Shown: positions 1-8,421 of the stretch, piece by piece | How positions within the stretch are numbered: the stretch's first letter is position 1 | How the letters are laid out: the number at the start of each line of letters is the position of its first letter | Assembly (NCBI GenBank): GCA_019635355.1 | Contig: JAHBZQ010000001.1 | Location: forward strand, 1,550,001-1,614,000 | DNA: 64,000 bases | Reading direction: 5' to 3' | From: Rhizobacter sp. | Lineage (GTDB): Bacteria > Pseudomonadota > Gammaproteobacteria > Burkholderiales > Burkholderiaceae_C | Notes under the pieces: model-generated | What the model was told of the DNA's origin: nothing | Seen by the model: the letters and a program-made list of their open reading frames with translations, nothing else | The model's database searches: none | Made by a program: the position numbers and the translations under genes

Positions 1-732
1 TCCATCGCCACCGGCTCGGCCCAGATCGCCACCGGCAACGCCGACCTGAGCCAGCGCACCGAAGAGCAGGCGAGCAACCTGCAGCAGACGGCCGCCTCGA
101 TGGAGGAGATCACCTCCACCGTGCAGCAAAGCGCCGACACCGCCCGCCAGGCCACGCAGCTCGCCAGCAGCTGCTCGGCCGTGGCCGCGCAGGGCGGCGT
201 GGTGGTGGGCCAGGTCATCACCACGATGGACGCCATCACCGCCAGCTCGCGCAAGATCGCCGACATCATCAGCGTGATCGACGGCATCGCCTTCCAGACC
301 AACATCCTCGCGCTCAACGCGGCCGTGGAAGCGGCGCGTGCCGGCGAGCAGGGCCGCGGCTTCGCGGTGGTGGCCGGCGAGGTGCGCACCCTGGCCCAGC
401 GCAGCGCGCAGGCCGCGAAAGAGATCAAGAGCCTGATCGGCGAGAGCGTCCAGAAGGTGGAGAACGGCGCCCGCCTGGTCACCGAAGCGGGCCAGACGAT
501 GGACGACATCGTGAACCAGGTGAAGCGCGTGACCGACCTCATCGGCGAGATCAGCAGCGCGAGCACCGAGCAGAGCGCCGGCATCGGCCAGATCGGCGAT
601 GCCGTGGCCCAGCTCGACCAGGTCACGCAGCAGAACGCCGCGCTGGTGGAAGAAAGCGCCGCCGCCGCCGAAAGCCTGAAGCACCAGGCCGCGACGCTCG
701 CTCAGACGGTGGCCGTCTTCAAGCTCAGCTGA
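1..732 (+). CDS. Methyl-accepting chemotaxis protein, C-terminal part (5' end outside window)
   Basis: The frame is open from base 1, so the gene begins left of the window; 243 residues remain. They form the cytoplasmic signalling hairpin of a chemoreceptor, which controls CheA/CheW. The hairpin tip NILALNAAVEAARAGE is clear, followed by the repeated Q/E-A-containing coiled coil and a short tail after the AALVEES methylation region. Sensor, membrane and HAMP parts are not visible, so the ligand cannot be inferred. Its stop overlaps the stop of the convergent kinase gene by 8 bases. The family call is certain; the subtype is not. Confidence 0.95.
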   Translation, partial: SIATGSAQIATGNADLSQRTEEQASNLQQTAASMEEITSTVQQSADTARQATQLASSCSAVAAQGGVVVGQVITTMDAITASSRKIADIISVIDGIAFQTNILALNAAVEAARAGEQGRGFAVVAGEVRTLAQRSAQAAKEIKSLIGESVQKVENGARLVTEAGQTMDDIVNQVKRVTDLIGEISSASTEQSAGIGQIGDAVAQLDQVTQQNAALVEESAAAAESLKHQAATLAQTVAVFKLS

Positions 733-3460
733 CCGCCAACTTCGCCAGCAGCCGCTTGAGGTCGGCCGTGAAACGGTCGAAGTCGAGCGGCTTGGTCCAG
801 TAGTCGTGCGCGCCGCTGTCGCGCGCCAGGGCCACCTCTTCCGGCATGGCGCTCGCCGACAGTGCCACCACCCGCAGGTGGCGCGTGCGGTGATGCGCAC
901 CCAGCTCTTCCAGCACCTCGGGGCCGCTCATGTCGGGCAGGCGCATGTCGAGCAACACCAGGTCGGGCTGCAGCGCCTGCGCGAGCTCGATGCCCTTCTC
1001 GCCCGTCTCAGCCTGCAGCAGGCGCACGCCCGGCCAGCGCAGCAGCAGCTGCTCCACGAGCAGCAGGTTGATCGGGTTGTCTTCGATGTAGAGCACGGTG
1101 CCTTCGGGCTCGTCGTCGCCGGCCCCCGCCGCAGAAGCGCCGGGGGGAAGCTGCGGCATCGCGGGCGGCGCCGCGTCGGCCCGCATCAGCGCCACATGCA
1201 CCGTGGTGCCGCAGCCTTCCTCGCTTTCGACTTCGAGCTCCCCGTCCATCAGCATGACCAGCTGGCGCGTGAGCACGAGGCCGATGCCGGTGCCTTCGAT
1301 CTCGCTGTACTCGCGCCCGAGGCGGTTGAAGGGCTCGAAGAGGCCGTCGAGCTGCTCCTGCGTCATGCCGATGCCGGTGTCGGCGATGGACACGCCCACA
1401 CGCGGGCCCGAGCGCTCCACCGCCACGCTCACCACGCCGCCGGGCCGGTTGTACTTGATGGCGTTGCTCATCAGGTTGACCAGCACCTGGCGCAGGCGCA
1501 CCGGGTCGGCCATCGCGTAGGCCGGGCCGTCGCCGTCGTGGCGCTCGACCCGGATGCCGGTTCGGTCGGCCAGCGGGCGCACGAGCTCGCCCACCTCGTC
1601 GAGCAACTGCAGCAGGTCGACCGCGCGCAACTCCACCCGCAGGTGGCCCGATTCGATGCGCGAGACGTCGAGCACGTCGTTCACCAGCGCCAGCAGGTGC
1701 CAGCCGGCCTGGCGGATGGATTCGATCTGCTCGCGCTGGCGCGGCGTGAGGGGCTCCTGGGCATTCGACTGCAGCAGCTGCGAGAACCCGAGCACGGCGT
1801 TGAGTGGCGTGCGCAGCTCGTGGCTCATGCGCGAGAGGAACTCGGTCTTGGCTCGGTTGTGGGCTTCGGCATCTCGCTGCGCCTGCTCGGCGCGCTCGCG
1901 GCGGCGGCTCTCGGTGATGTCGAGGCTCACCGCCAGCGCGCAGGGCTCGCCCATGTAGTCGATGCGCGCGGCGTTGGTGAGCACGTCCAGCACCTCGCCG
2001 CGCACGTTGCGCACCTTGGTCTCGAAGTTGCGCACCGAGTGCTGCGCCTCGAGCAGGCGGAAGAAACGCTCGCGCTCGAGGCGGCCGAAGCCGACGTTCA
2101 TCTCGGTCGTCGAGCGGCCGACCATCGCCTCGGGTGCCATGCCGTAGCGCTCGCCGGCCGCCGTGTTGGCCAGCACCAGCAGGCCGCTGCGCAGCGAGGT
2201 GAGCGTGATCGACACCGGGATCATGTCGAAGATCTGCCGCACCCGTGCGTAGCTTTCCTCCACCTCGCGCTCGGCCGCGGCGTGGGCAGCATCGCGGTCG
2301 ATGTTGTCGAGCGCAAACGACAGGTCGCCCGTCATCTCTTCGAGCAGCGCGAGGCGGGCCTCGTCGAAGAAGCCGACCTCACCCACGTAGAGGCCGAGGC
2401 AGGCCACCACGGCGCCGGCGCGGCGCACCGGGAAGGCCCCCATCGCGCACACGCCCTGCTCCAGCGCGCGCGCACGGAAGCGCGCCACCCGCGGGTCGTG
2501 CTGGAAGTCGTTGGAGATGGCCACTTGCCCGTGGCGCAGCGCGAGCGCGACGGGCCCTTCCTGGCCGGGGGGGTCGAGCTTCAGGTCGAGGCCGGCCATC
2601 ATCGTGTCGGCGGGGCCCGCCGAGGCGACGATGCGGAAGCGGTCGGGCCCCTCGGGCAGCATCAGCGTGGCCACACGCGCCAGCCGCGTCTCCACGCAGA
2701 TGCGGCAGATCTCGCTGAACATCTGCGCTTCGTCGTGCACCCGCACGATCATCTGGTTGGTGCGCGAGAGCGCCGAGTAGCACAGCGACAGCCGCTCCGC
2801 CGCCAGCTCGCGCTCGCGCAGCTCGCGGGTGTAGCCGATGGCCACGAGCCACGCGAGGCCCATGCCTGCCGTGCCCGCCAGGCCCAGCAGCACGACGAAG
2901 GCCCAGCGCGCGGCGTTGTAGCTGCCGTGACTGGCCCGCGCGGCGGCCAGCGTCTCGTCGGCCTGCAGCTTGATCAGCTCGCCAAGCACGTTGGCCAGCG
3001 GCTGCACGGTCGCGTGCAGCTCGGTGTCGGCCGGCCGCGGGGTGCCGTCGGCCACCGCCACGGCGTAGCGCACGAGCAGCTGCTCGGACGCTTCGAAGAG
3101 CGGGTCGGCGCGCGCCACCAGCAGCTTCTCGCGCTCCACCAGGTAGGTGGCCTTGTAGCGCAACCACTCCTCGCGCGCATGGCGGCGCGCGGCGTCGAGC
3201 TGGCCCAGGGCCTGCTCAGTGCCGATGGCGCCGTCTCGCAGGTCGCGCGCAAGGCGGGGCAAGTCGACGGCGTAGGTGTCGGACACCTTGCGCAGCTGGA
3301 AGAGTGGCAGCACACGATCGTCGTACACGCTCTGCACCGACAGGGTCACCCCCCGCAGCTGGACCAGCGCATACCCCGCCGCCAGCGCCATCAGCGCGAG
3401 CAGCAATGCCAGCAGCAGCGCCAGCCGTGCGCGAATTCCAAGGCCTTTGTCCACAGGCAT
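725..3460 (-). CDS. Membrane hybrid sensor histidine kinase/response regulator (GAF-PAS-HisKA-HATPase-REC)
   Basis: This 911-residue hybrid kinase has a first membrane helix at about residues 12-38, a periplasmic helical sensor, and a second helix near 185-210. A GAF-like domain (about 240-385), a PAS domain (about 410-525), HisKA with phospho-His in FLSRMSHELRTPLNAV, HATPase and a receiver (LYIEDNPINLLLVEQ; phosphoacceptor in LVLLDMRLPD) follow. I chose the ATG at 3460 because GGGAAGGGA lies directly before it. A longer reading to 3553 would run into the divergent acetyltransferase start. The final receiver resembles that of the kinase at 31440-34142. No separate DNA-binding partner is adjacent. 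Confidence 0.92.
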   Translation of the reverse strand: MPVDKGLGIRARLALLLALLLALMALAAGYALVQLRGVTLSVQSVYDDRVLPLFQLRKVSDTYAVDLPRLARDLRDGAIGTEQALGQLDAARRHAREEWLRYKATYLVEREKLLVARADPLFEASEQLLVRYAVAVADGTPRPADTELHATVQPLANVLGELIKLQADETLAAARASHGSYNAARWAFVVLLGLAGTAGMGLAWLVAIGYTRELRERELAAERLSLCYSALSRTNQMIVRVHDEAQMFSEICRICVETRLARVATLMLPEGPDRFRIVASAGPADTMMAGLDLKLDPPGQEGPVALALRHGQVAISNDFQHDPRVARFRARALEQGVCAMGAFPVRRAGAVVACLGLYVGEVGFFDEARLALLEEMTGDLSFALDNIDRDAAHAAAEREVEESYARVRQIFDMIPVSITLTSLRSGLLVLANTAAGERYGMAPEAMVGRSTTEMNVGFGRLERERFFRLLEAQHSVRNFETKVRNVRGEVLDVLTNAARIDYMGEPCALAVSLDITESRRRERAEQAQRDAEAHNRAKTEFLSRMSHELRTPLNAVLGFSQLLQSNAQEPLTPRQREQIESIRQAGWHLLALVNDVLDVSRIESGHLRVELRAVDLLQLLDEVGELVRPLADRTGIRVERHDGDGPAYAMADPVRLRQVLVNLMSNAIKYNRPGGVVSVAVERSGPRVGVSIADTGIGMTQEQLDGLFEPFNRLGREYSEIEGTGIGLVLTRQLVMLMDGELEVESEEGCGTTVHVALMRADAAPPAMPQLPPGASAAGAGDDEPEGTVLYIEDNPINLLLVEQLLLRWPGVRLLQAETGEKGIELAQALQPDLVLLDMRLPDMSGPEVLEELGAHHRTRHLRVVALSASAMPEEVALARDSGAHDYWTKPLDFDRFTADLKRLLAKLAVS

Positions 3461-3551
3461 TCCCTTCCCTTGGGGCGGAGCGTGAACCTGCCCAGGCGCT
3501 GCGTCAACGGGGGCAACGGCACAATGCCTCACCCTCACCACACTGCGGCAC

Positions 3552-4400
3552 ATGATCGATCTCGAGGCCTATCTGCGGCGCGTGGGCCACACCGGCAGTC
3601 GCGAGCCGAGCATCGAGCTGCTCGCGGCGGTGTGCACTCGCCACCCGGCCCACATCCCCTACGAAAACATCGACCCGCTGCTGGGCACGCCACCCTCGCT
3701 CGACCCCGCGGCGGTGGCTGAGAAGCTCCTGCACCGGGGCCGCGGCGGCTACTGCTTCGAGCAGAACCTGCTGCTCAAGCTCGCGCTGGAAGCGCTGGGC
3801 TTCGAGGTCGAGGCGCTGGCCGCACGCGTGGTGTGGATGCGCCCGCCCGACGCACCGCTGCGCCCGCGCAGCCACATGCTGCTGAAGGTGACGGTGCCCG
3901 TCGACGGCGGCACCCGCACCTACATCGCCGATGCCGGCTTCGGCGGCAACCTGATGGACACGCCGCTGCCGCTCGTCATCGACGAGCCCCAGCGCACACC
4001 CCATGCGCTGCTGCGCTTCACGCTGGATGGTGAGGTCTACACCGCCGAAACCCGCCTGCCGGCCGGCTGGATGCCGATGTACCGCTTCACGCTCGAGCCG
4101 CACGCGGCCGCCGACTACGAGCCGCTGAACTGGTTCACCGCCACGCACCCCACGTCGATCTTCTGCCACAACCTGCTCGTGGAGCGGGTGGCGCCCGAGC
4201 TGCGCGTGGGCCTCTTCAACGACCGGCTGGTGCAGCGCCGCCCGGGCCTGCCGCCCACGACCACGCGCCTGGCGACGCGGGAGGCGTTCGACGCGGCGTT
4301 GCAGCAGCATTTCCAGCTCGAACTGGCGCCAGCCACGCGCGAGGCCCTCTGGGCGAAGCTGCCCAAGGGGCTCGACCAGTTCGTCACGCCTTCCGCGTAG
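3552..4400 (+). CDS. Arylamine N-acetyltransferase
   Basis: This cytosolic enzyme of 282 residues, the usual family length, transfers acetyl (or other acyl) groups from CoA to arylamines and hydrazines. The Cys-His-Asp triad is visible as C68 in RGGYCFEQN, H108 in RSHMLL and D127 in IADAGFGG. The start ATG at 3552 lies 92 bases from the divergent kinase start. The gene ends inside the 3' end of the convergent MFS gene, with a 17-base overlap. The physiological substrate cannot be told from sequence. Confidence 0.93.
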   Translation: MIDLEAYLRRVGHTGSREPSIELLAAVCTRHPAHIPYENIDPLLGTPPSLDPAAVAEKLLHRGRGGYCFEQNLLLKLALEALGFEVEALAARVVWMRPPDAPLRPRSHMLLKVTVPVDGGTRTYIADAGFGGNLMDTPLPLVIDEPQRTPHALLRFTLDGEVYTAETRLPAGWMPMYRFTLEPHAAADYEPLNWFTATHPTSIFCHNLLVERVAPELRVGLFNDRLVQRRPGLPPTTTRLATREAFDAALQQHFQLELAPATREALWAKLPKGLDQFVTPSA

Positions 4401-5601
4401 CCTTCCGCGCGCGGCTGAAGAGCCACCAGGCGATGCTCAGGTTGAGCGCGTTCCACGCGATGCCGTTCAGGAAGGCGGCGTGGTACGAGCCGGTGAGGTC
4501 GTACACCTTGCCCGACATCCAGCCGCCGAGCGCCATGCCCAGCAGCGTGCACATCAGCACCGCGCCCACGCGCGAGCCGGCCTCGGCCGGCGGGAAATGC
4601 TCACGCACGATGATGGCGTAAGACGGCACGATGCCGCCCTGGAAGAGGCCGAAGAGCCCCGAGATGATGAAGAGCGGCACCAGCCCGTCGAAGGGCAGGA
4701 AGAGCAGCAGCGCCACGCCCTGCAGCGTGGAGCCCAGCAGCAGCGTGCGCAGCCCGCCGATGTGGTCGCAGATCCAGCCCGACACGAGCCGGCTCACGAT
4801 GCCCAGCCCCAGCATCAGCGACAGCATCTGCGCCCCGCGCGCCGCGCCGTAGCCGAGGTCGCCGCAGTAGGCCACGATGTGCACCTGCGGCATCGACATC
4901 GCCACGCAGCACGACACGCCCGCCACGCACAGCAGCAGCTGCGCCTTGTTCATGGACAGGCCGAAGGGCCGGTCGCTGGCGACCACCGCACCGCCCGGCA
5001 CGGCGGAGACCTGCGCCGTGGGCGGCCGCGGGCGCAGCATCAGGGCGATGAAGGGCATGGTGAGCACGCAGAAGGCGCCGATGCCGAAATAGGTGTGGCG
5101 CCAGCCCACCGCCTCGTTGAAGTGCTGCACCACCGGCGGCCAGATGGCCCCGGCCAGGTAGTTGCCGCTGGCGCAGATGGCCACCGCCGTGCCCCGCCGC
5201 TTCACGAACCAGAGCGAGGTGTCGGCCACCAGCGGGGAAAACGTGGCCGAGCTGCCCAGCAGCCCCAGCAACACGCCGTGCGCCAGCGCGAAGACCCACA
5301 CGTTGGGCGCAAGCCCGGCGGCCAGGTACCCGAGCCCGAGGCCGGCACTGCCGATCAGCACCGGCACCATCACGCCGTAGCGGTCGGCGATCCGGCCCAT
5401 CAGCATGCCGCCCACGCCGAAGCCGATCAGGAGCGCCGTGTAGGGCAGTGAGGCGTCGGCCCGCGCCACGCCAAACTCGGCCTGCACCGAGGGCAGCACC
5501 ACCGCGACGAGGTACATGCCACCGCTGCCGATGGTCATGAGCGCCAGGGAAGCCATCAGGCGTATCCAGGCGTATCGGGAGTCAGGAACTGCTTGCGTCA
5601 T
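4384..5601 (-). CDS. MFS transporter, oxalate/formate antiporter-like or monocarboxylate porter-like
   Basis: This 405-residue integral membrane carrier has about twelve hydrophobic helices. The MFS loop signature follows helix 2 as GRIADRYGVMVP. The N-terminal half (LVADTSLWFVKRRGTAVAI, then GNYLAGAIWPP) resembles monocarboxylate/OFA-type porters. The start is the ATG at 5601 giving MTQAVPDS; the open frame extends much further upstream, but that part is shadow sequence over the parA-like gene. The transported substrate is unknown. It stands alone, convergent with the acetyltransferase gene and divergent from the ParA gene. Confidence 0.88.
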   Translation of the reverse strand: MTQAVPDSRYAWIRLMASLALMTIGSGGMYLVAVVLPSVQAEFGVARADASLPYTALLIGFGVGGMLMGRIADRYGVMVPVLIGSAGLGLGYLAAGLAPNVWVFALAHGVLLGLLGSSATFSPLVADTSLWFVKRRGTAVAICASGNYLAGAIWPPVVQHFNEAVGWRHTYFGIGAFCVLTMPFIALMLRPRPPTAQVSAVPGGAVVASDRPFGLSMNKAQLLLCVAGVSCCVAMSMPQVHIVAYCGDLGYGAARGAQMLSLMLGLGIVSRLVSGWICDHIGGLRTLLLGSTLQGVALLLFLPFDGLVPLFIISGLFGLFQGGIVPSYAIIVREHFPPAEAGSRVGAVLMCTLLGMALGGWMSGKVYDLTGSYHAAFLNGIAWNALNLSIAWWLFSRARKATRKA

Positions 5602-5749
5602 GCCGATATCAGAATCGAAGGCGAGTATCGAAGGCGGCAACACTTGGCATCTACAAGGGCTGCCGCCTATGGGAGCCGCACTGGTTTGGTGATTTAATGA
5701 CCCGCCACCGTCTTTGCGCGGATGGCACAGCCTACAGACACAGGTTTCA

Positions 5750-6649
5750 ATGCCCGTCGTTGCAGTCGTCAATCGAAAAGGTGGAAGCGGCAAGAGCACG
5801 CTGGCCACCCATTTGGCCGCGCATCTGGCGCACGACGGCATTGCCGTGATGCTCGGCGACGTGGACAAGCAACAGTCCACCCAGGCCTGGCTGCGGCTGC
5901 GCAGCAAGCAGAACGTCACCAACAAGGCCCCCATCGTCGGCTGGACGGTCGACGCCCGCAGCGTGCTGCGCTCGCCTCCGGGCGTGAGCCACGTGATCCT
6001 CGACACCCCGGGCGGCCTGCGCGGCTTCGACCTCGCCCGCGTGGCGATGTTTGCCGACGCGATCGTGATGCCCGTGTGCAACTCGGTCTTCGACCGCGAA
6101 TCCGCCGCCGACTGCTTCGCCGAGCTGATGACCCTGCCGCGCATCGCCAGCGGCAAGTGCAAGGTGGCCGCGGTGGGCATGCGGCTCGACGCCCGCACCA
6201 AGGCCGACGAGACCCTGCGCGACTGGGCCGCCAAGCACGAGATCCCGTTCATCGGCGTGCTGCGTGAAACGCAGGGCTATGTGCGCTGCGTCGAGCAGGG
6301 CCTGACCCTCTTCGACCTGCCCGCCTCCAAGGTGGAAGCCGACCTCGCCCAGTGGCAGCCCATCCTCCAGTGGCTGCGCCCGGTGCTGCACCCAAAGCCC
6401 ACCGCCCCGCTCACCCGGCCGGTGGCCACCGGCCAGTCGCCCGCACCGCTCGGCCACCGGGCGGCCAGCCTCCAGCCGGCCCAGGGGCCGCTGCTGCCGG
6501 CCGCCGCGGTGCCCGCCGCTGGCACGGCGCCCGTGGCCCGCGCCGCAGCGCCCGCCCCGGCAGGCGCCCCGGCACGCAGCCCCTCGATGGCCGGCCGGCT
6601 CGGCGGCTGGCTCGAAAGCTTCAGCGTCTCGCGCCTGCTGCAGCGCTGA
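5750..6649 (+). CDS. Orphan ParA/MinD-family ATPase with Pro/Ala-rich linker
   Basis: This 299-residue ATPase has the deviant Walker A motif KGGSGKST near residue 11, a switch I region GDVDKQQS and a Walker B-like ILDTPGG. The ATPase core spans about residues 1-215. A long Pro/Ala-rich stretch follows (about 215-280), then a short hydrophobic/basic end (GRLGGWLESFSVSRLLQR) that could form an amphipathic helix. No parB or centromere-like repeats lie beside it, so plasmid or chromosome partition is not supported; positioning of another cargo is possible. The start ATG at 5750 fits the family N-terminus MPVVAVVNRKGG. Confidence 0.85.
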   Translation: MPVVAVVNRKGGSGKSTLATHLAAHLAHDGIAVMLGDVDKQQSTQAWLRLRSKQNVTNKAPIVGWTVDARSVLRSPPGVSHVILDTPGGLRGFDLARVAMFADAIVMPVCNSVFDRESAADCFAELMTLPRIASGKCKVAAVGMRLDARTKADETLRDWAAKHEIPFIGVLRETQGYVRCVEQGLTLFDLPASKVEADLAQWQPILQWLRPVLHPKPTAPLTRPVATGQSPAPLGHRAASLQPAQGPLLPAAAVPAAGTAPVARAAAPAPAGAPARSPSMAGRLGGWLESFSVSRLLQR

Positions 6650-6665
6650 CCGCGCCTGCGGTTTC

Positions 6666-6679
6666 TTGACGCCCATCAA
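6666..6679 (+). promoter_or_regulatory. FNR/DNR-like box before the Crp/Fnr regulator gene
   Basis: TTGAC-GCCC-ATCAA matches the consensus TTGAT-N4-ATCAA at nine of ten conserved positions. Its centre lies about 42 bases before the regulator's GTG start. It may mediate autoregulation; at this spacing a class II promoter would give almost no leader, so repression or a downstream start are also possible. Confidence 0.55.
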
Positions 6680-6714
6680 GCGGGCACCCCGGGTCGGCCG
6701 CCACCATCGGCCTC

Positions 6715-7413
6715 GTGCTGAGCCCCCGTTCGTTCGACATCCCGCGCTTTCTTTCGATGCTGCCCTTGTTTTCGGACATCGGCCGGCCCGAGCTGGAGCG
6801 CCTGGCCGCTGGCTGCCACATCCGCCGCGTGGAGCGCGGCGAGATGGTGTTCCGCGTGGGCGACCCCTGCCTGTCGTTCCAGGTGGTGGTGAGCGGGCAG
6901 GTGAAGCTCTTCGTGATCTCGCCCGACGGGCATGAGAAGGTCATCGAGCTCATTGGCCCCGGCGGCAGCTTCGCCGAGGCGCTGATGTTCCTGGGCAAGC
7001 CCTGCATGGTCAACGCGCAGGCGCTGGCCGAGACGGTGCTGCTCGACGTGCAGCGCGACGTGGTGGTCGACGAGCTGCAAGGCGACCCGCGCTTCGCCAT
7101 GCGCATGCTGGCCGGCCTGTCGCGCCGGCTGCACGGCCTGGTGCACGACGTGCAGGCCTATTCGCTGCAAAGCGGCCTGCAGCGCGTGATCGGCTACCTG
7201 CTGCGCGACCAGGCCGCAGAAGACTGCGTGACCGGCGAGGTGGTCACCGTCTCGCTGCCCGTGAGCAAGGCGACCGTGGCCTCGCGCCTGTCGCTCACGC
7301 CGGAATATTTCTCGCGCGTCCTGCGCGAGCTGGAAGAGGCCCGCCTCATCGAGGTGGACAAGCGCGACATCCGCATCCTCGATCCGCAGCGCCTGGCGGC
7401 GTATCCGGCCTGA
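6715..7413 (+). CDS. Crp/Fnr-family transcription regulator, Dnr/Nnr-like
   Basis: This 232-residue protein has a cyclic-nucleotide-binding-type beta barrel (about residues 15-125), a dimer helix (about 130-160) and a winged helix-turn-helix. The recognition helix TPEYFSRVLREL has E, S and R in the spacing that FNR-type proteins use to read TTGAT. The N-terminal Cys cluster of the FNR iron-sulfur sensor is missing, so a Dnr/Nnr-like NO sensor fits better. The nirS group next door and matching boxes at several promoters support this. The start is a GTG; an internal ATG at 6757 is an alternative. Its end overlaps the convergent gene by 68 bases. Confidence 0.85.
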   Translation: MLSPRSFDIPRFLSMLPLFSDIGRPELERLAAGCHIRRVERGEMVFRVGDPCLSFQVVVSGQVKLFVISPDGHEKVIELIGPGGSFAEALMFLGKPCMVNAQALAETVLLDVQRDVVVDELQGDPRFAMRMLAGLSRRLHGLVHDVQAYSLQSGLQRVIGYLLRDQAAEDCVTGEVVTVSLPVSKATVASRLSLTPEYFSRVLRELEEARLIEVDKRDIRILDPQRLAAYPA

Positions 7414-8080
7414 GGGCCTCCCGCTCTTCGACCACGCGCCAGCGCACGGGGTCGACCACCAGCAACCGGTCGCCACACGGCAGCCACCAGCGCATCGCGC
7501 CACCTTCGCCGCGCAGTTCGGCGCGCTCCAGCCGCGGCTCGCGGCAGGGCAGCGGCGCGATCTGGCGCCGCACGTCGAGGTGCACGATCGCCACGCCCTC
7601 GGGCACCACGCCGGCCAGCCACGGCACGCGCGGGTCGGCGAAGCGCAGGTCGGGAAACGGTGGCCCGATGCGCGCACGGCTCGGGTAGAGGAAGCCACGG
7701 CGGGCAATCGCTTCGCCCATGCGGTAGTCGTGCACGAGGCCGTCGTACACCGGCGGGGCCTGCGGGTCGAGCGACAACTCCCACACTTCGCCGAGCGCCG
7801 GCCAGGCCGCCACAATGCTGCGCCGCTGGGGCATCGCGAAGAGCGCCGTCGCCGGGCCCTGCAGGCGCCCGTCCAGGCTACGGCCTTCGAGGCGCCGCAC
7901 CAAGCCCACGCCGGTTTCGTAGATGCTGAGCGCCGCGTCGTGGGCCTCGACGACATAACGCCCACTGTCGGTGGACAGTCTCAGCGCGGCCTCGGGTGCT
8001 GCGCAGTCATCCTCCTGCGCAGCGTGCAAGGCGCCCGCGGCCAGCAGCAGCGCCAGCACACGGCGCCTGAAGATCTTCAC
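7346..8080 (-). CDS. Secreted protein of the nir group, possibly a NirF-like beta-propeller fragment
   Basis: The frame encodes 244 residues with an N-terminal signal peptide (KIFRRRVLALLLAAGALHA). It starts at a GTG four bases after the stop of the upstream cytochrome gene, so it is probably co-transcribed with nirS. Segments such as AAWPALGEVWELSL and LPCGDRLLVVDP look like blades of a d1-type or NirF-like propeller, but the protein is much shorter than NirF and I do not recognise it firmly. Its last 68 bases overlap the 3' end of the convergent regulator gene. Function is unassigned; the periplasm and nitrite reduction are suggested by context. Confidence 0.6.
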   Translation of the reverse strand: MKIFRRRVLALLLAAGALHAAQEDDCAAPEAALRLSTDSGRYVVEAHDAALSIYETGVGLVRRLEGRSLDGRLQGPATALFAMPQRRSIVAAWPALGEVWELSLDPQAPPVYDGLVHDYRMGEAIARRGFLYPSRARIGPPFPDLRFADPRVPWLAGVVPEGVAIVHLDVRRQIAPLPCREPRLERAELRGEGGAMRWWLPCGDRLLVVDPVRWRVVEEREALRPDTPPGAADRGCGCRACPPR

Positions 8081-8084
8081 GTCG

Positions 8085-8408
8085 TCACTGCTGGAGGATC
8101 CAGTCGACCGCCACCTTGAGGTCGGCGTCGGAGATCTTCTCAGGCGGATTGGGCGGCATCGGGATCGGCCCGAACACGCCCTTGCCGCCCTGCCGCACCT
8201 TGGGCGCGAGCGCGGCGGAGGCACCGGCCTGGCCCTTGTACTTGGCAGCGATCTCCTTGAACGATGGCCCGACGAGCTTCTTGTCTTTCGTGTGGCAGGC
8301 GTTGCAGCCGGCCTTGGTGATGACGTCCTCGGGCGAGGCCTGGGCGGGCAGCGCCGCTGCCCACAAGGCCAGACCCGCGACCGCGGCGGAACAGATCACG
8401 TTCTTCAT
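8085..8408 (-). CDS. Periplasmic c-type cytochrome (c551/c552-like), likely electron donor to NirS
   Basis: This 107-residue protein has a signal peptide (cleavage near QAS) and one haem-binding site CNACH, followed by a Met-ligand region PIPMPPNP and the final helix DLKVAVDWILQQ of class I cytochromes c. A strong GGAGG precedes the ATG at 8408. It lies 13 bases downstream of nirS in the same direction, matching the arrangement in which a small cytochrome donates electrons to cd1 nitrite reductase. NirM is the likely counterpart, though the symbol is not certain. Confidence 0.88.
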   Translation of the reverse strand: MKNVICSAAVAGLALWAAALPAQASPEDVITKAGCNACHTKDKKLVGPSFKEIAAKYKGQAGASAALAPKVRQGGKGVFGPIPMPPNPPEKISDADLKVAVDWILQQ

Positions 8409-8421
8409 CGCGGCCTCCGGC

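Noticed and set aside
806..3721. A 971-residue open frame opposite the first hybrid kinase
   Set aside because: It is rich in Arg, His, Gly and Gln, has no recognisable domain, and the opposite strand carries clear kinase and receiver motifs. High GC makes such antisense frames common.
5602..6252. N-terminal extension of the MFS gene across the ParA gene
   Set aside because: The extension lacks family similarity and lies antisense to a clear ParA core; the ATG at 5601 begins just before the first helix.
7346..7413. Frameshift at the end of the nir-linked secreted protein gene
   Set aside because: The long tail-to-tail overlap hints at one, but I see no homology in another frame downstream, so the gene was left intact.
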